Source of the DNA: Candidatus Tectimicrobiota bacterium | Lineage (GTDB): Bacteria; UBA8248; JACPRG01 | NCBI GenBank assembly: GCA_016190025.1 | Contig: JACPRG010000074.1 | Span: 1 to 20,476 of the forward strand | Direction: 5' to 3' | Length of the DNA stretch: 20,476 bases | In this document: piece by piece, positions 7,298 to 14,458 of the stretch | Position numbering within the stretch: the stretch's first letter is position 1 | Layout: the number at the start of each line of letters is the position of its first letter | The notes under the pieces: model-generated | Told to the model about the DNA's origin: nothing | Database searches by the model: none | What the model saw: only the letters and a program-made list of their open reading frames with translations | Position numbers and translations under genes: made by a program

Positions 7298-8616
7298 ACC
7301 CTCACGCCCCCTCGGAGAGGCCGCCCCTCCCGCCATCCCCCCCGCCGGCGGGGGGAGACCCAAGGCCGGTCCACCCGCAGGACCGGCCGCAGGACTGGCC
7401 GCGGGCCTGGCGGGCGATCTTCTTTTTGCTCGTCGTCCTTCTGGTCGGCAGGCACGGGGTCCTCGTGGCCCGCACGCTCGCCCTCTCCGACCCCGTGGAC
7501 ATGGGGGCGTACTACCTGCACACCCGGATGCTCTGGGAGGGGGCCGATCCCACCGACGCGGGGCAACTCCTGGCATACGGGCAGCGTCTGGGGCTCCGGC
7601 CGCTCCGGGGGGTGAATCCGCCCACTTACTACTTCCTCTTTCTTCCTTTCGCGCTTCTTCCCTGGGCGGCCGCCCGCGTGATCTGGGTCCTGCTGTCGGA
7701 GGCGGCCCTGTGGGGGATCGGGTGGATCGCCTGGAGGGAGTTGAAAAAGCGCGGGGTCGGCCCGGTGGAGGGCGCCTTGGGGGTGGCGGGATTCCTGGCG
7801 GTGTTCTATCCGGCGCAACAGTCCATCGCGCTCGGACAGGTGGACGTCTTTCTCGGCCTGGCGGCCGCCGCCATGGGCTTGGCCCTCGCCAGGGGCCGGA
7901 ACACGGCCGCGGCCATCCTGGCGCTCCTGGCCGCGGGGACCAAGATCCAGCTCGGGGCCGTCCTGGTGTTTTTGATCCTGGCCGGGCGGATCCGGCGGGA
8001 GATCTGGGCCGTCCTCGTCCTCGGCGCCGTGTGGCTGGCGGGTGTCTCCGCCGTCTTCGGCCCTCAAGCCGTTTCTTCCTATCTGCACTTCATCGCCGCC
8101 CTTTCGGGAAAGGCCCTGGACCCGGACTCGGTCAACTATTCCCTGAACGGGTTGCTGGCCCGCACCCTGCTCCCCCGGGCCGGGCCGGCCATCGCCAACC
8201 TGACGTACACCCTCCTGTCCGCGGCCGTGGCCCTTTTCAGCCTGTGGGTCGTCTTTCTCCGGCGGCGCCCCGGAGAGCTCGGCCACTGGCTCTGGGTGGG
8301 CTTTCTGTTCCTGGCGGTGTGGATGATCTCCCCCTTCAGCGAAGAGCACCACCTCACCTGGGTCCTCGCCCCGCTCCTGATCGCGTGCGTCCAGTGGGCG
8401 CCGAGGGTGGGGCGCGTCCAGGCGGCCCTCTTCGTTTCGGCCATCGCCCTGATCGGGGTCCAGTACTACCCCCACACCCTGTGGACCAAGCCAGACCTTC
8501 TCTCCGAGCTGCTGCGGTCCTCCAAGTTCCTGGGCCCCGCGGTCCTCTGGTCCCTGTCGGCCTCCGCCCTGATCGGATTGCGCGCGGCGTCGGGCGATCC
8601 CGAGGGCGGCCCCTAG
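7294..8616 (+). CDS. GT87-like (DUF2029) polytopic glycosyltransferase
   Basis: A 440-residue GT-C fold membrane protein. A 38-residue proline-rich cytoplasmic tail precedes the first membrane segment (AIFFLLVVLLVG). Then comes a periplasmic loop with SDPVDMGAYYLHTR (65-78) holding Asp66 and Asp69, the usual site of the catalytic acid in GT-C enzymes, and about ten further hydrophobic segments including a GVNPPTYYFLFLPFALLPW stretch typical of DUF2029/GT87. Such enzymes (PimE is one) take sugars from polyprenyl phosphate on the outer face. It starts within an ATGA overlap with the deacetylase, so it is co-translated, and it would logically use the GT2-made donor. Its stop codon lies in a CTAG that also holds the stop of the opposite-strand gene. 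The acceptor is unknown. Confidence 0.82.
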   Translation: MNPHAPSERPPLPPSPPPAGGDPRPVHPQDRPQDWPRAWRAIFFLLVVLLVGRHGVLVARTLALSDPVDMGAYYLHTRMLWEGADPTDAGQLLAYGQRLGLRPLRGVNPPTYYFLFLPFALLPWAAARVIWVLLSEAALWGIGWIAWRELKKRGVGPVEGALGVAGFLAVFYPAQQSIALGQVDVFLGLAAAAMGLALARGRNTAAAILALLAAGTKIQLGAVLVFLILAGRIRREIWAVLVLGAVWLAGVSAVFGPQAVSSYLHFIAALSGKALDPDSVNYSLNGLLARTLLPRAGPAIANLTYTLLSAAVALFSLWVVFLRRRPGELGHWLWVGFLFLAVWMISPFSEEHHLTWVLAPLLIACVQWAPRVGRVQAALFVSAIALIGVQYYPHTLWTKPDLLSELLRSSKFLGPAVLWSLSASALIGLRAASGDPEGGP

Positions 8617-9935
8617 TTCGGCCACCAAACCAGCTTACGGGCGACCATGAGATACCCGTTCCAGGCGACGAGCCCGGCCAGGAAGAGATGGACTGCGAGG
8701 GGTCGAGACCCGGCTCGGCGGATGACCTCCGCGAGCCCAAAAGCCAGGAAAGGGAAAAAGCCGATCAAGCGTCTCATCCCGAAGCTGTGCCCTCCCCACC
8801 AGTCGTGCACCAGGGCGTTGACGCAGACCGCGGCCAGGAACAGCGCGAAAAAGACCATCCGCTCCGGCCGGCCCCACCCCCGGTAGACGAAGAGGCCGGC
8901 GGTCCCCGCCGCCGCGAGGGGCGTCCAGATGTACAGGCCGTTCCGCGCGGAAAAGAGCGTCCCCCAAAATCCGTCCCAGTCGAGCTGAAAGTAACCCTCC
9001 CCGCCCGGGACGACGAAAAAGGCGCCGAACAGGCCCTTCCAGACCAGGAGCTGGGGCAGGCTTCCCACCCAGAAGCCGGCCGCAAGGGCGATCGTCCAGC
9101 GGGCGAGGGCCGCCGGGCCGCTTCCCCCCTCTTTTCCGGCCCGCCACACCGCCAGCGCCGCCCAGGCCAGGAAGAGGGCGTTGATCCACCGCACGAGGAA
9201 CAAAACCCCGACGGCCAGCCCCAGAAAGGCGGAACCCCAGAGGGTCGGCCGGGCCCTCCTGCGGCAACGCTCCGCCAGCGTCAAGAAGGCGGCGACGGCG
9301 AAGAAGTCCGTCGCGTGGGCCATGGAAGGCTCAAAGAGCACGTAATAAATGACCGGCGTGGCCAGCAGGCTCGACCAGGCTGCGGCGAAGGCGACCTCCG
9401 GCGGGAACCGCGAGCGCAGGAGGCGCTCCAAAAGGAGCGTCCCCGCCAGGCCGTACAGGAAGCTCCCCAGGACCACCGCGAGCTGATAAGGGAAAGAGAG
9501 CCCGTCGGCGGGCCACCCCGACTCCCCCGGACGCAGAAGGGCGGCCGCGTGTCCCGCCAGATAGAACGGCGCCCAGAAGACCGCTGGGCCGACGGCGTAA
9601 ATGTTCCGGGGACGGCCGTCCGGAAGAGAGTCCCGAAGCCAGGACTCCAGGACCGCGGGCGAATAAGACAGCAATCTCTTGTATTCGTTGCGGAAATCCA
9701 GGTCCCGGTCAAAGAGCAAGGAATGAAAGTACGAAAAGTACCCCACGCCGTCGCTGAAGATGATGTGGGGGTTCTCGCCGAGCCTCCGCATGGCGAACTG
9801 CAAGACCAGGTGCGAGACGAGGAGCGAGAGGACGAGGAGGACCCGCAAGGCGCGCAGCGACCCCGGACACGGCGCCTTCGGACGAAGGCCGCCCTCGCGC
9901 CCGATCCCCTGGGCGGGATTTTTCTCAACGCTCAT
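8613..9935 (-). CDS. GT39/PMT-like polytopic glycosyltransferase, GT-C fold
   Basis: A 440-residue membrane protein resembling dolichyl-phosphate-mannose-type glycosyltransferases. After the first membrane segment (LRVLLVLSLLVSHLVLQFAM) comes the acidic loop IIFSDGVGYFSYF (58-70) followed by LLFDRDLDFRNEY (73-85). This has the position and character of the GT-C catalytic loop, with Asp62 the likely base. A further ten or so hydrophobic segments follow, with SMAHATDFF and HDWWGGHSFGMRR loops near the middle and end. The start at 9935 has GGGGAGCGCCGC just upstream. The open frame running back to 10364 crosses the divergent promoter region and the peptidase gene and is not real. It is transcribed toward the GT87-like gene and ends in the same CTAG. 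Its sugar and acceptor are unknown; a shared lipid-linked donor is an inference. Confidence 0.75.
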   Translation of the reverse strand: MSVEKNPAQGIGREGGLRPKAPCPGSLRALRVLLVLSLLVSHLVLQFAMRRLGENPHIIFSDGVGYFSYFHSLLFDRDLDFRNEYKRLLSYSPAVLESWLRDSLPDGRPRNIYAVGPAVFWAPFYLAGHAAALLRPGESGWPADGLSFPYQLAVVLGSFLYGLAGTLLLERLLRSRFPPEVAFAAAWSSLLATPVIYYVLFEPSMAHATDFFAVAAFLTLAERCRRRARPTLWGSAFLGLAVGVLFLVRWINALFLAWAALAVWRAGKEGGSGPAALARWTIALAAGFWVGSLPQLLVWKGLFGAFFVVPGGEGYFQLDWDGFWGTLFSARNGLYIWTPLAAAGTAGLFVYRGWGRPERMVFFALFLAAVCVNALVHDWWGGHSFGMRRLIGFFPFLAFGLAEVIRRAGSRPLAVHLFLAGLVAWNGYLMVARKLVWWPN

Positions 9936-9995
9936 GCGGCGCTCCCCGGCCGGGGAAAGACCCGCGCGACAGGCCCCCGGGAAAAGACGGCGGCC

Positions 9996-10024
9996 ATGAT
10001 ATCCGATCCGCGGCTGAAGAAGAA
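9996..10024 (-). promoter_or_regulatory. Candidate promoter of the GT39-like gene
   Basis: On the minus strand TTCTTC (10024-10019), a 17-bp spacer and TATCAT (10001-9996). The -10 matches 5/6 and the -35 only 3/6. The -10 overlaps the left arm of the inverted repeat at 9998-10008, so a protein bound there could block it. Confidence 0.3.
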
Positions 10025-10070
10025 CGCGGCCCTCCCCGGGCGTGGCGTCCGACCGGTGAGATCGGATATC
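9998..10070. repeat. 11-bp inverted repeat in divergent promoter region
   Basis: GATATCCGATC (9998-10008) and its exact reverse complement GATCGGATATC (10060-10070) are separated by 51 bp. They lie between the divergent GT39-like and M20 genes. Each arm reads GATCGGATATC toward its own gene and ends in a -10-like hexamer (TATCAT leftward, TATCCT rightward). This may be a pair of operator half-sites or mirrored promoter elements. Confidence 0.55.
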
Positions 10071-10140
10071 CTGCAACTCCCGCACCCCGATGAGCCGGCG
10101 GGCCGGCCCTTCCGCGACCCCGGCCGGGAAGAATGAGCGC

Positions 10141-11337
10141 ATGACCCCGAAGAACCGATGGCTCAGCGAAGTGGACCCGGACGCCCTGGTCCGGACGCTT
10201 GTGGAGGCCATCCGCATCCCCAGCCCCAGCGGCTCGGAGCGGGAGATGGGGGAGTACTGCGCCGCGCGGATGCGGGCCATGGGCCTGGAGGTGACGGAGG
10301 CCGCCCTCCGCCCGGAAAGCCCCAACTTCGTGGGCCGCCTTTCGGGGAGCCGGCCGGGGATCACCCTGTGCTTTCACGCCCATCTCGACACCGTCCCCCC
10401 CGGCGATCTCTCCGCCTGGACGAAAGACCCCTTCGCCGGGATCGCCGAAAACGGCCGCGTCTTCGGCCGGGGCGCCTGCGACGTGAAAAACGACATCGCC
10501 GTCATGTTGACCGTGGCCGGGGTCCTCGCCGCGCGCCGGGAGGAATGGCGCGGAAACCTCGTCCTCTGCCTCGCCTCGGGCGAGGAGACCGCCGACCCCG
10601 CCGGCACCGAGCACGTGATCCGCGAGGGGCTCCTGGGGGGCGTGGACTTCGCCGTCGTGGGGGAGCAGACCGAGTGCGGTGTGGCGGTGGCCCACCGGGG
10701 GGGCGTTCACCTCCGGGTGAGCGCGCGGGGCAAATCGGCCCACAGCAGCATCGCCGACCGGGCCGGCGTGAACGCCATCTATCAGATGAGCCGGGTCGTG
10801 GAGGCCATCCGGTCGCGGTACCTGCCCGCCCTTCGCACCCGGCGCCACCCCAGTCTCCCCGCCCCCACGGCCACGGTGTCGATGATCCAAGGGGGCGTGA
10901 AGCCCAACGTGGTCCCGGACCGGTGCGAGATGGTCATGGACCGGCGGACGCTGCCCCACGAGACCCCCGAGGCGGTGCGGGCGGAGATCGCCGCCCTCCT
11001 GGAGGACCTCCGGCGGGAAAACCCCGACCTGATCGCCGAGGTGGGGGTCCTGCGGGCCATGGCCCCTTTCGAGACCGACGCCCGCAACCCCTGCGTCCAA
11101 AGCCTTCTTCGGGCGGCCTCGCGGGTCTTGGGAAGCCCGCAGGGGCCCGTGGGCTACGTCGCGGGGACGGACGCGCGGCTCTTTCCGCCCGCCGGGATCC
11201 CCGCCGCGGTCTTCGGGCCCGGGGAGTTCTCCGAGGCCCACGCGGCCGACGAATCAGTCTCCATCGACCAGCTCCTCAAGGCCGCCCACATCCTGACGCT
11301 CCTGGCCGCCGACCTGCTGGGCGACCCGCCCGCGTGA
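10141..11337 (+). CDS. M20-family metallopeptidase/deacylase (ArgE/DapE type)
   Basis: A 398-residue soluble enzyme of peptidase family M20, which hydrolyses N-acyl amino acids or short peptides with two zinc ions. The metal and catalytic residues are all present: CFHAHLDTVPP (77-87, His81 and Asp83), GRGACDVKND with bridging Asp114, ASGEET with Glu148 and Glu149, VVGEQTECG with Glu175, and a late His in SEAHAADES (His367). The dimerisation (lid) domain with RGKSAHSS (His201) is inserted in the usual place. I choose the ATG at 10141; the in-frame ATG at 10090 has no ribosome site and adds 17 low-complexity residues. ArgE, DapE, acetylornithine deacetylase-like and carboxypeptidase G2-like functions cannot be separated here. 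Its close position before an amino-acid symporter suggests use of peptides or acyl-amino acids as nutrients. Confidence 0.88.
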   Translation: MTPKNRWLSEVDPDALVRTLVEAIRIPSPSGSEREMGEYCAARMRAMGLEVTEAALRPESPNFVGRLSGSRPGITLCFHAHLDTVPPGDLSAWTKDPFAGIAENGRVFGRGACDVKNDIAVMLTVAGVLAARREEWRGNLVLCLASGEETADPAGTEHVIREGLLGGVDFAVVGEQTECGVAVAHRGGVHLRVSARGKSAHSSIADRAGVNAIYQMSRVVEAIRSRYLPALRTRRHPSLPAPTATVSMIQGGVKPNVVPDRCEMVMDRRTLPHETPEAVRAEIAALLEDLRRENPDLIAEVGVLRAMAPFETDARNPCVQSLLRAASRVLGSPQGPVGYVAGTDARLFPPAGIPAAVFGPGEFSEAHAADESVSIDQLLKAAHILTLLAADLLGDPPA

Positions 11338-11444
11338 CGCGGTGACCTCCCAGTTCCGAAGAAAACCAAGAAAAACCTCCCCCGTCTTCGCCCGGACGCG
11401 CCCTGCGAGGCGCCCCCTAACCGGACCGCCCCCTCCGCACATCG

Positions 11445-11453
11445 TGATAGAAT
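11445..11453 (+). promoter_or_regulatory. Candidate extended -10 promoter of the NSS symporter
   Basis: TGATAGAAT is an extended -10 element (TGn plus TAGAAT, 5/6). No good -35 is seen. It sits 36 bp before the TTG start at 11489, leaving room for a short leader with the GATGAGGAG ribosome site. Confidence 0.4.
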
Positions 11454-11488
11454 TCACGGAATTTCCGATGGGATGAGGAGAGACCGTT

Positions 11489-12979
11489 TTGCCGGGTGTG
11501 ACGGAGTCTGCAGCGCGCGGGGAGTGGGGGAGCCGCGCCGGCTTCATCCTGGCGGCCATGGGGTCCGCCGTCGGCCTGGGGAACATCTGGCGGTTTCCCT
11601 ACATGGCGTACAGCAACGGCGGCGGCGCGTTTTTGATCCCCTACGCCGTGGCCTTCCTCACCGTCGGCATCCCCCTTCTCCTTCTGGAGTTCGGGCTCGG
11701 CCACAAGACGAAAAATAGCGCCCCCCTGGCGCTGGCGGAGGGGGGGAGGGGTTGGGAGTGGATTGGCTGGTGGGCCCTGTTCATCGGGATGTTCGGCGTC
11801 AATCCCTACTATAGCGTCGTCATCGGATGGACCGTGGACTATTTCGTGTATTCCTTCGGGCTCAGCTGGGGCCCCGACCCGGGGACCTTCTTCTTCCGGG
11901 ACTTCCTGGGGCAGACCCCGGGGCCGGCGGTCCTGGGGGGCTTCCGCTGGCCGATCCTGGCCGGGACGACGGCGGTGTGGGGGATCACCTGGGCGGTCAC
12001 CAGCCGGGAGGTCAAACGGGGCGTCGAGCTGGCCAACAAGGTGTTCATGCCCCTCCTCTTCCTCCTCATCGTCATCCTGGTCGTCTGGAGCCTGACCCTG
12101 GAGGGGGCGGGGAGCGGTCTCAGGGCGTATCTGACCCCGGATTTCGCCGCCCTCAAGCGTCCCCGCGTGTGGATCGACGCCTACGCCCAGATCTTCTTCA
12201 GCCTGAGCCTGGGGTTCGGGATCATGATCGCCTACGCCAGCTACCTCCCGCGGCAGGAGCCCGTCGGCCGCTCCGCCGTGGCCGTCGGCCTGGGCGACAC
12301 CCTGTTCGCGGTGTTCGCCGGCTTCGCCATCTTCGCCACCCTCGGCTACATGGCGAAGGCCGTCGGCAAGCCCATCGACGAGGTGGTGGCCCAGAGCATC
12401 GGCCTGGCCTTTGTCGCCTATCCCCAGGCCATCAACCAGCTGCCCGCCCTGCGGCCGGTGTTCGGGGCGGTCTTCTTCCTGGCCTTGGCCATCGCGGGAC
12501 TCACCTCCGCCGTCTCCCTGGTCGAGGCCTTCGTGGCCGCGCTGGTCGACAAGTTCCGGATGGATCGCCGCCGGGCCGTGACGCTCCTGTGCGCCGCGGG
12601 CTTTTTGTTGAGCCTGGCCTTCACCACGGGCAGCGGTCTTTTCTGGCTGGACATCGTGGACCGGTTCGTGACGCACTACGGCCTGATCACCGTCGGCGTT
12701 CTGGAGGCGATCCTCGTCGGCTACTTCCTGAAGCCGCGCTTCGTCCGCGATCACCTGAACCACCATGGAAGGGTCCGCTTGACAGGCCGGTGGGACCTGG
12801 CGGTGATGGTTGTGGTCCCGGCCCTCCTCTGTGCGGGGATTATCCTGGACCTTTCCCAGGACCTGCGGGGGCCCTATGGAAACTACCCCTGGGCGGCGAT
12901 TGGACTGCTGGGATGGGGCTGGCTGGCGGTGCTCGCCGGAGGCGCCATCTGGGTCAGCCGCCAAAGGGGAAACCCGTGA
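11489..12979 (+). CDS. Sodium-dependent NSS (SLC6/LeuT-type) amino-acid symporter
   Basis: A 496-residue inner-membrane symporter of the neurotransmitter:sodium symporter family, which usually carries amino acids with Na+. The unwound TM1 signature GSAVGLGNIWRFPYMAYSNG is followed by GGAFLIPYAVAFLTVGIPLL. SLSLGFGIMIAYASYL represents the TM6 region, and AIAGLTSAVSLVEAF is TM8, which keeps the Thr-Ser pair of the Na2 site. GVNPYYSVVIGWTVDY corresponds to TM3. About twelve membrane segments are visible. The start is a TTG at 11489, supported by GAGGAG about 9 bp upstream; the in-frame GTG at 11498 is an alternative. The gene follows the M20 enzyme by 151 bp with its own promoter candidate. The transported substrate is not predictable. 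Confidence 0.92.
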   Translation: MPGVTESAARGEWGSRAGFILAAMGSAVGLGNIWRFPYMAYSNGGGAFLIPYAVAFLTVGIPLLLLEFGLGHKTKNSAPLALAEGGRGWEWIGWWALFIGMFGVNPYYSVVIGWTVDYFVYSFGLSWGPDPGTFFFRDFLGQTPGPAVLGGFRWPILAGTTAVWGITWAVTSREVKRGVELANKVFMPLLFLLIVILVVWSLTLEGAGSGLRAYLTPDFAALKRPRVWIDAYAQIFFSLSLGFGIMIAYASYLPRQEPVGRSAVAVGLGDTLFAVFAGFAIFATLGYMAKAVGKPIDEVVAQSIGLAFVAYPQAINQLPALRPVFGAVFFLALAIAGLTSAVSLVEAFVAALVDKFRMDRRRAVTLLCAAGFLLSLAFTTGSGLFWLDIVDRFVTHYGLITVGVLEAILVGYFLKPRFVRDHLNHHGRVRLTGRWDLAVMVVVPALLCAGIILDLSQDLRGPYGNYPWAAIGLLGWGWLAVLAGGAIWVSRQRGNP

Positions 12980-13012
12980 AGGACGGGAGAGCCCGGAGCC
13001 CGCGGAACACCC

Positions 13013-13042
13013 TTGACAGCCGAAAACACACGAATCGATAAT
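13013..13042 (+). promoter_or_regulatory. Strong sigma70-type promoter of the cupredoxin/kinase operon
   Basis: A perfect TTGACA (13013-13018), an 18-bp spacer and GATAAT (13037-13042, 5/6). The surroundings are locally A-rich in an otherwise GC-rich window. It lies about 370 bp before the first gene, at 13415. Confidence 0.6.
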
Positions 13043-13414
13043 GAAGCATCAAAGATAAAAGTTGGGGGGAGAGAGGGATGTGTCCGTCGCGCTCGGCTTG
13101 AACGGAAGGGTGACGCCCGCGGGGATGACAGACACCGAAGCGCCTCCGGCCTCTCCCCTTCTTCAGCGGGTCCCTCCTCGCACCCAAGACGCCCCACTTC
13201 CAAACCGGCGAGGCCGAATCCCAGGTTCGGGCGCACCCGAACGAGCCGGGACGGTCTTTGCGGGGGCCTCCACGGCGAGCACCCCGAGCGCGCCCGTGAG
13301 GCCACCCTCAGGGCAGGGGCCGGGGAGCCGCGGCGCGCCGGGCCGTCCGCCCAAGGGCCGGGATCGGGAAACCGCGGCGGAAAACGCCCCGCCGCCCGGG
13401 GGGAGAACGCGACC
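13043..13414 (+). other. Long leader between promoter and lipoprotein gene
   Basis: A 372-bp stretch with no gene I can support. Open frames here translate to Pro/Arg/Gly/Ala-rich low-complexity sequence. GGGGGGAGAGAGGG precedes an ATG at 13078, but that frame stops after seven codons. A perfect stem-loop is present at 13225-13242. If the promoter at 13013 is used, this is a roughly 365-nt 5' untranslated region that could hold a regulatory RNA. I do not recognise a known riboswitch class. Confidence 0.4.
13225..13242 (+). repeat. Perfect stem-loop in the operon leader
   Basis: GTTCGGG, loop CGCA, CCCGAAC: a 7-bp perfect stem with a 4-nt loop and no T-run after it. It is therefore a structural element rather than an intrinsic terminator. 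Confidence 0.45.
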
Positions 13415-13687
13415 ATGAGCAAGCCGTCCCGACTCCTTCGGACCGGGGTGATCGCGGGGGGGATGGTCCTCCTGGCGGCCTGCGCCGAGTTGCCGACCGA
13501 ACCTCCCAGGGACGATCCGGCGGCGGGGCGTCAAGCCGCGCACCGGGAGCCCTTCACCGAGTCGGAAATGAAGGCCTACGCCGAGATCAGCAAACGCCTC
13601 ACCCCCCTGGAGCGGGGGCAGTACCTGAGCCTGCCCACCCAGAAGGCCCGGATGGATTTCCTCCGAGAGCGGGGTCTTCTCCAGTGA
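13415..13687 (+). CDS. Small lipoprotein of unknown function
   Basis: A 90-residue protein with a clear lipoprotein signal: basic start (MSKPSRLLR), hydrophobic core and a canonical lipobox LAAC with Cys23. The mature part is about 68 residues. It has a Pro/Asp-rich linker and then a helical C-terminus with LTPLERGQYLSLPTQKARMD, ending FLRERGLLQ. That pattern recalls the short helical segment found ahead of GWxTD domains in other envelope proteins, but the GWxTD domain itself is absent. The start is supported by GGGGGGAGAACGCGACC upstream. Its stop overlaps the GTG start of the cupredoxin gene (GTGA), so the two are translationally coupled. It may anchor or assist the copper protein at a membrane. 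I do not recognise a named family. Confidence 0.75.
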   Translation: MSKPSRLLRTGVIAGGMVLLAACAELPTEPPRDDPAAGRQAAHREPFTESEMKAYAEISKRLTPLERGQYLSLPTQKARMDFLRERGLLQ

Positions 13688-14439
13688 GCGCCGCAAGACT
13701 CCGCGCACGGATCAGGATCGGGGCTCTCCTCTTCGCGGCGGGGAGCCTCGGGACGCTCATCCAAACCGCGGGGGGGAGCACCGGCGACGTCACCGTGAGC
13801 GGGAAAGTGGAGATCACCTCCCACGGCGTCCTCGGCCAGCGCGCCCAGAAAGACGCCAGCGGGGTCGTCATCTGGCTGGAGGGAGGAGACCCGCCCGGCG
13901 GCCGGGCGGGCGCCCGCAAGCCGGAGCAATCGACCCTTCTCCAGCGGGACAAGACCTTTTCCCCCCACACGCTGGCCATTCCCGCGGGAGAGAAGGTTCT
14001 TTTCCCCAACTACGACAACATCTTTCACAACGTGTTTTCTCTCTCGCCCGCCCAGCCCTTTGACCTGGGACTCTACAAGTCGGGCGAGGTCCCCGAGATC
14101 GTTTTCAAGAATCCGGGCGCGCTGCGCATCTTTTGCAACATTCACTCCGGGATGTTCGCCTTCCTCTACGTGTTCGACCAGCCCTATTTCGCCGCCACCC
14201 GGGCGGACGGGACATTCGAGATCCGTTCGGTCCCGCCGGGACGGTACCGGGTGATGCACTCTTACCGGGCGCGGCCCGCCCGGCTCCTCAAGACCCTCGA
14301 CCTGAAGCCGCACGCCCGGGAGACGATCCACTTCCAGATCGACGAGTCCGAATACCGGATTCAGCCTCATCTGAACAAGTTCGGCAGGTCCTACAAGGAG
14401 ATCACCTACAAGGAAGACACCGGCGGGGCGACTTTCTGA
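13684..14439 (+). CDS. Secreted cupredoxin-like copper protein
   Basis: A 251-residue exported protein. The N-terminal segment (basic, then IGALLFAAGSLGTLIQTAGG) is a signal peptide. The middle is a cupredoxin domain with a full type-1 copper site: His115 in NIFHNVFSLS, and Cys151, His154 and Met157 in IFCNIHSGMFAFLYVFD. Residues 163-190 (FAATRADGTFEIRSVPPGRYRVMHSY) form a small carboxypeptidase-regulatory-like beta-sandwich segment, as in proteins often labelled methylamine-utilisation-like. It would act in the periplasm as an electron carrier or copper binder. The start is the GTG at 13684, overlapping the lipoprotein stop; the coupling supports this start. It is followed by a sensor kinase after 19 bp. 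No copper oxidase or amine dehydrogenase is visible, so its redox partner is unknown. Confidence 0.82.
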   Translation: MSAARLRARIRIGALLFAAGSLGTLIQTAGGSTGDVTVSGKVEITSHGVLGQRAQKDASGVVIWLEGGDPPGGRAGARKPEQSTLLQRDKTFSPHTLAIPAGEKVLFPNYDNIFHNVFSLSPAQPFDLGLYKSGEVPEIVFKNPGALRIFCNIHSGMFAFLYVFDQPYFAATRADGTFEIRSVPPGRYRVMHSYRARPARLLKTLDLKPHARETIHFQIDESEYRIQPHLNKFGRSYKEITYKEDTGGATF

Positions 14440-14458
14440 AACCCGCAAGGGCATCCCG

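Noticed and set aside
7710..10136. 808-codon plus-strand frame across the two membrane glycosyltransferase genes
   Set aside because: It is a shadow of a high-GC region: biased Arg/Pro/Gly composition, no motifs, and it overlaps two genes with convincing membrane topology.
11417..12964. 515-codon minus-strand frame opposite the NSS symporter
   Set aside because: Composition is dominated by Gly/Asp/Gln/His with no hydrophobic core. It is the complement of a gene with full NSS signatures.
13078..13101. Seven-codon reading frame after GGGGGGAGAGAGGG with a TGA stop
   Set aside because: Extending through TGA as Sec meets another TGA four codons later and gives no conserved-looking peptide. There is no SECIS-like hairpin at the right distance.
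13062..13418. 118-codon plus-strand open frame whose TGA overlaps the lipoprotein ATG (ATGA)
   Set aside because: It has a TTG start without a clear ribosome site and a Pro/Gly/Arg/Ala low-complexity product with no fold-like pattern. The overlap is easily due to chance.
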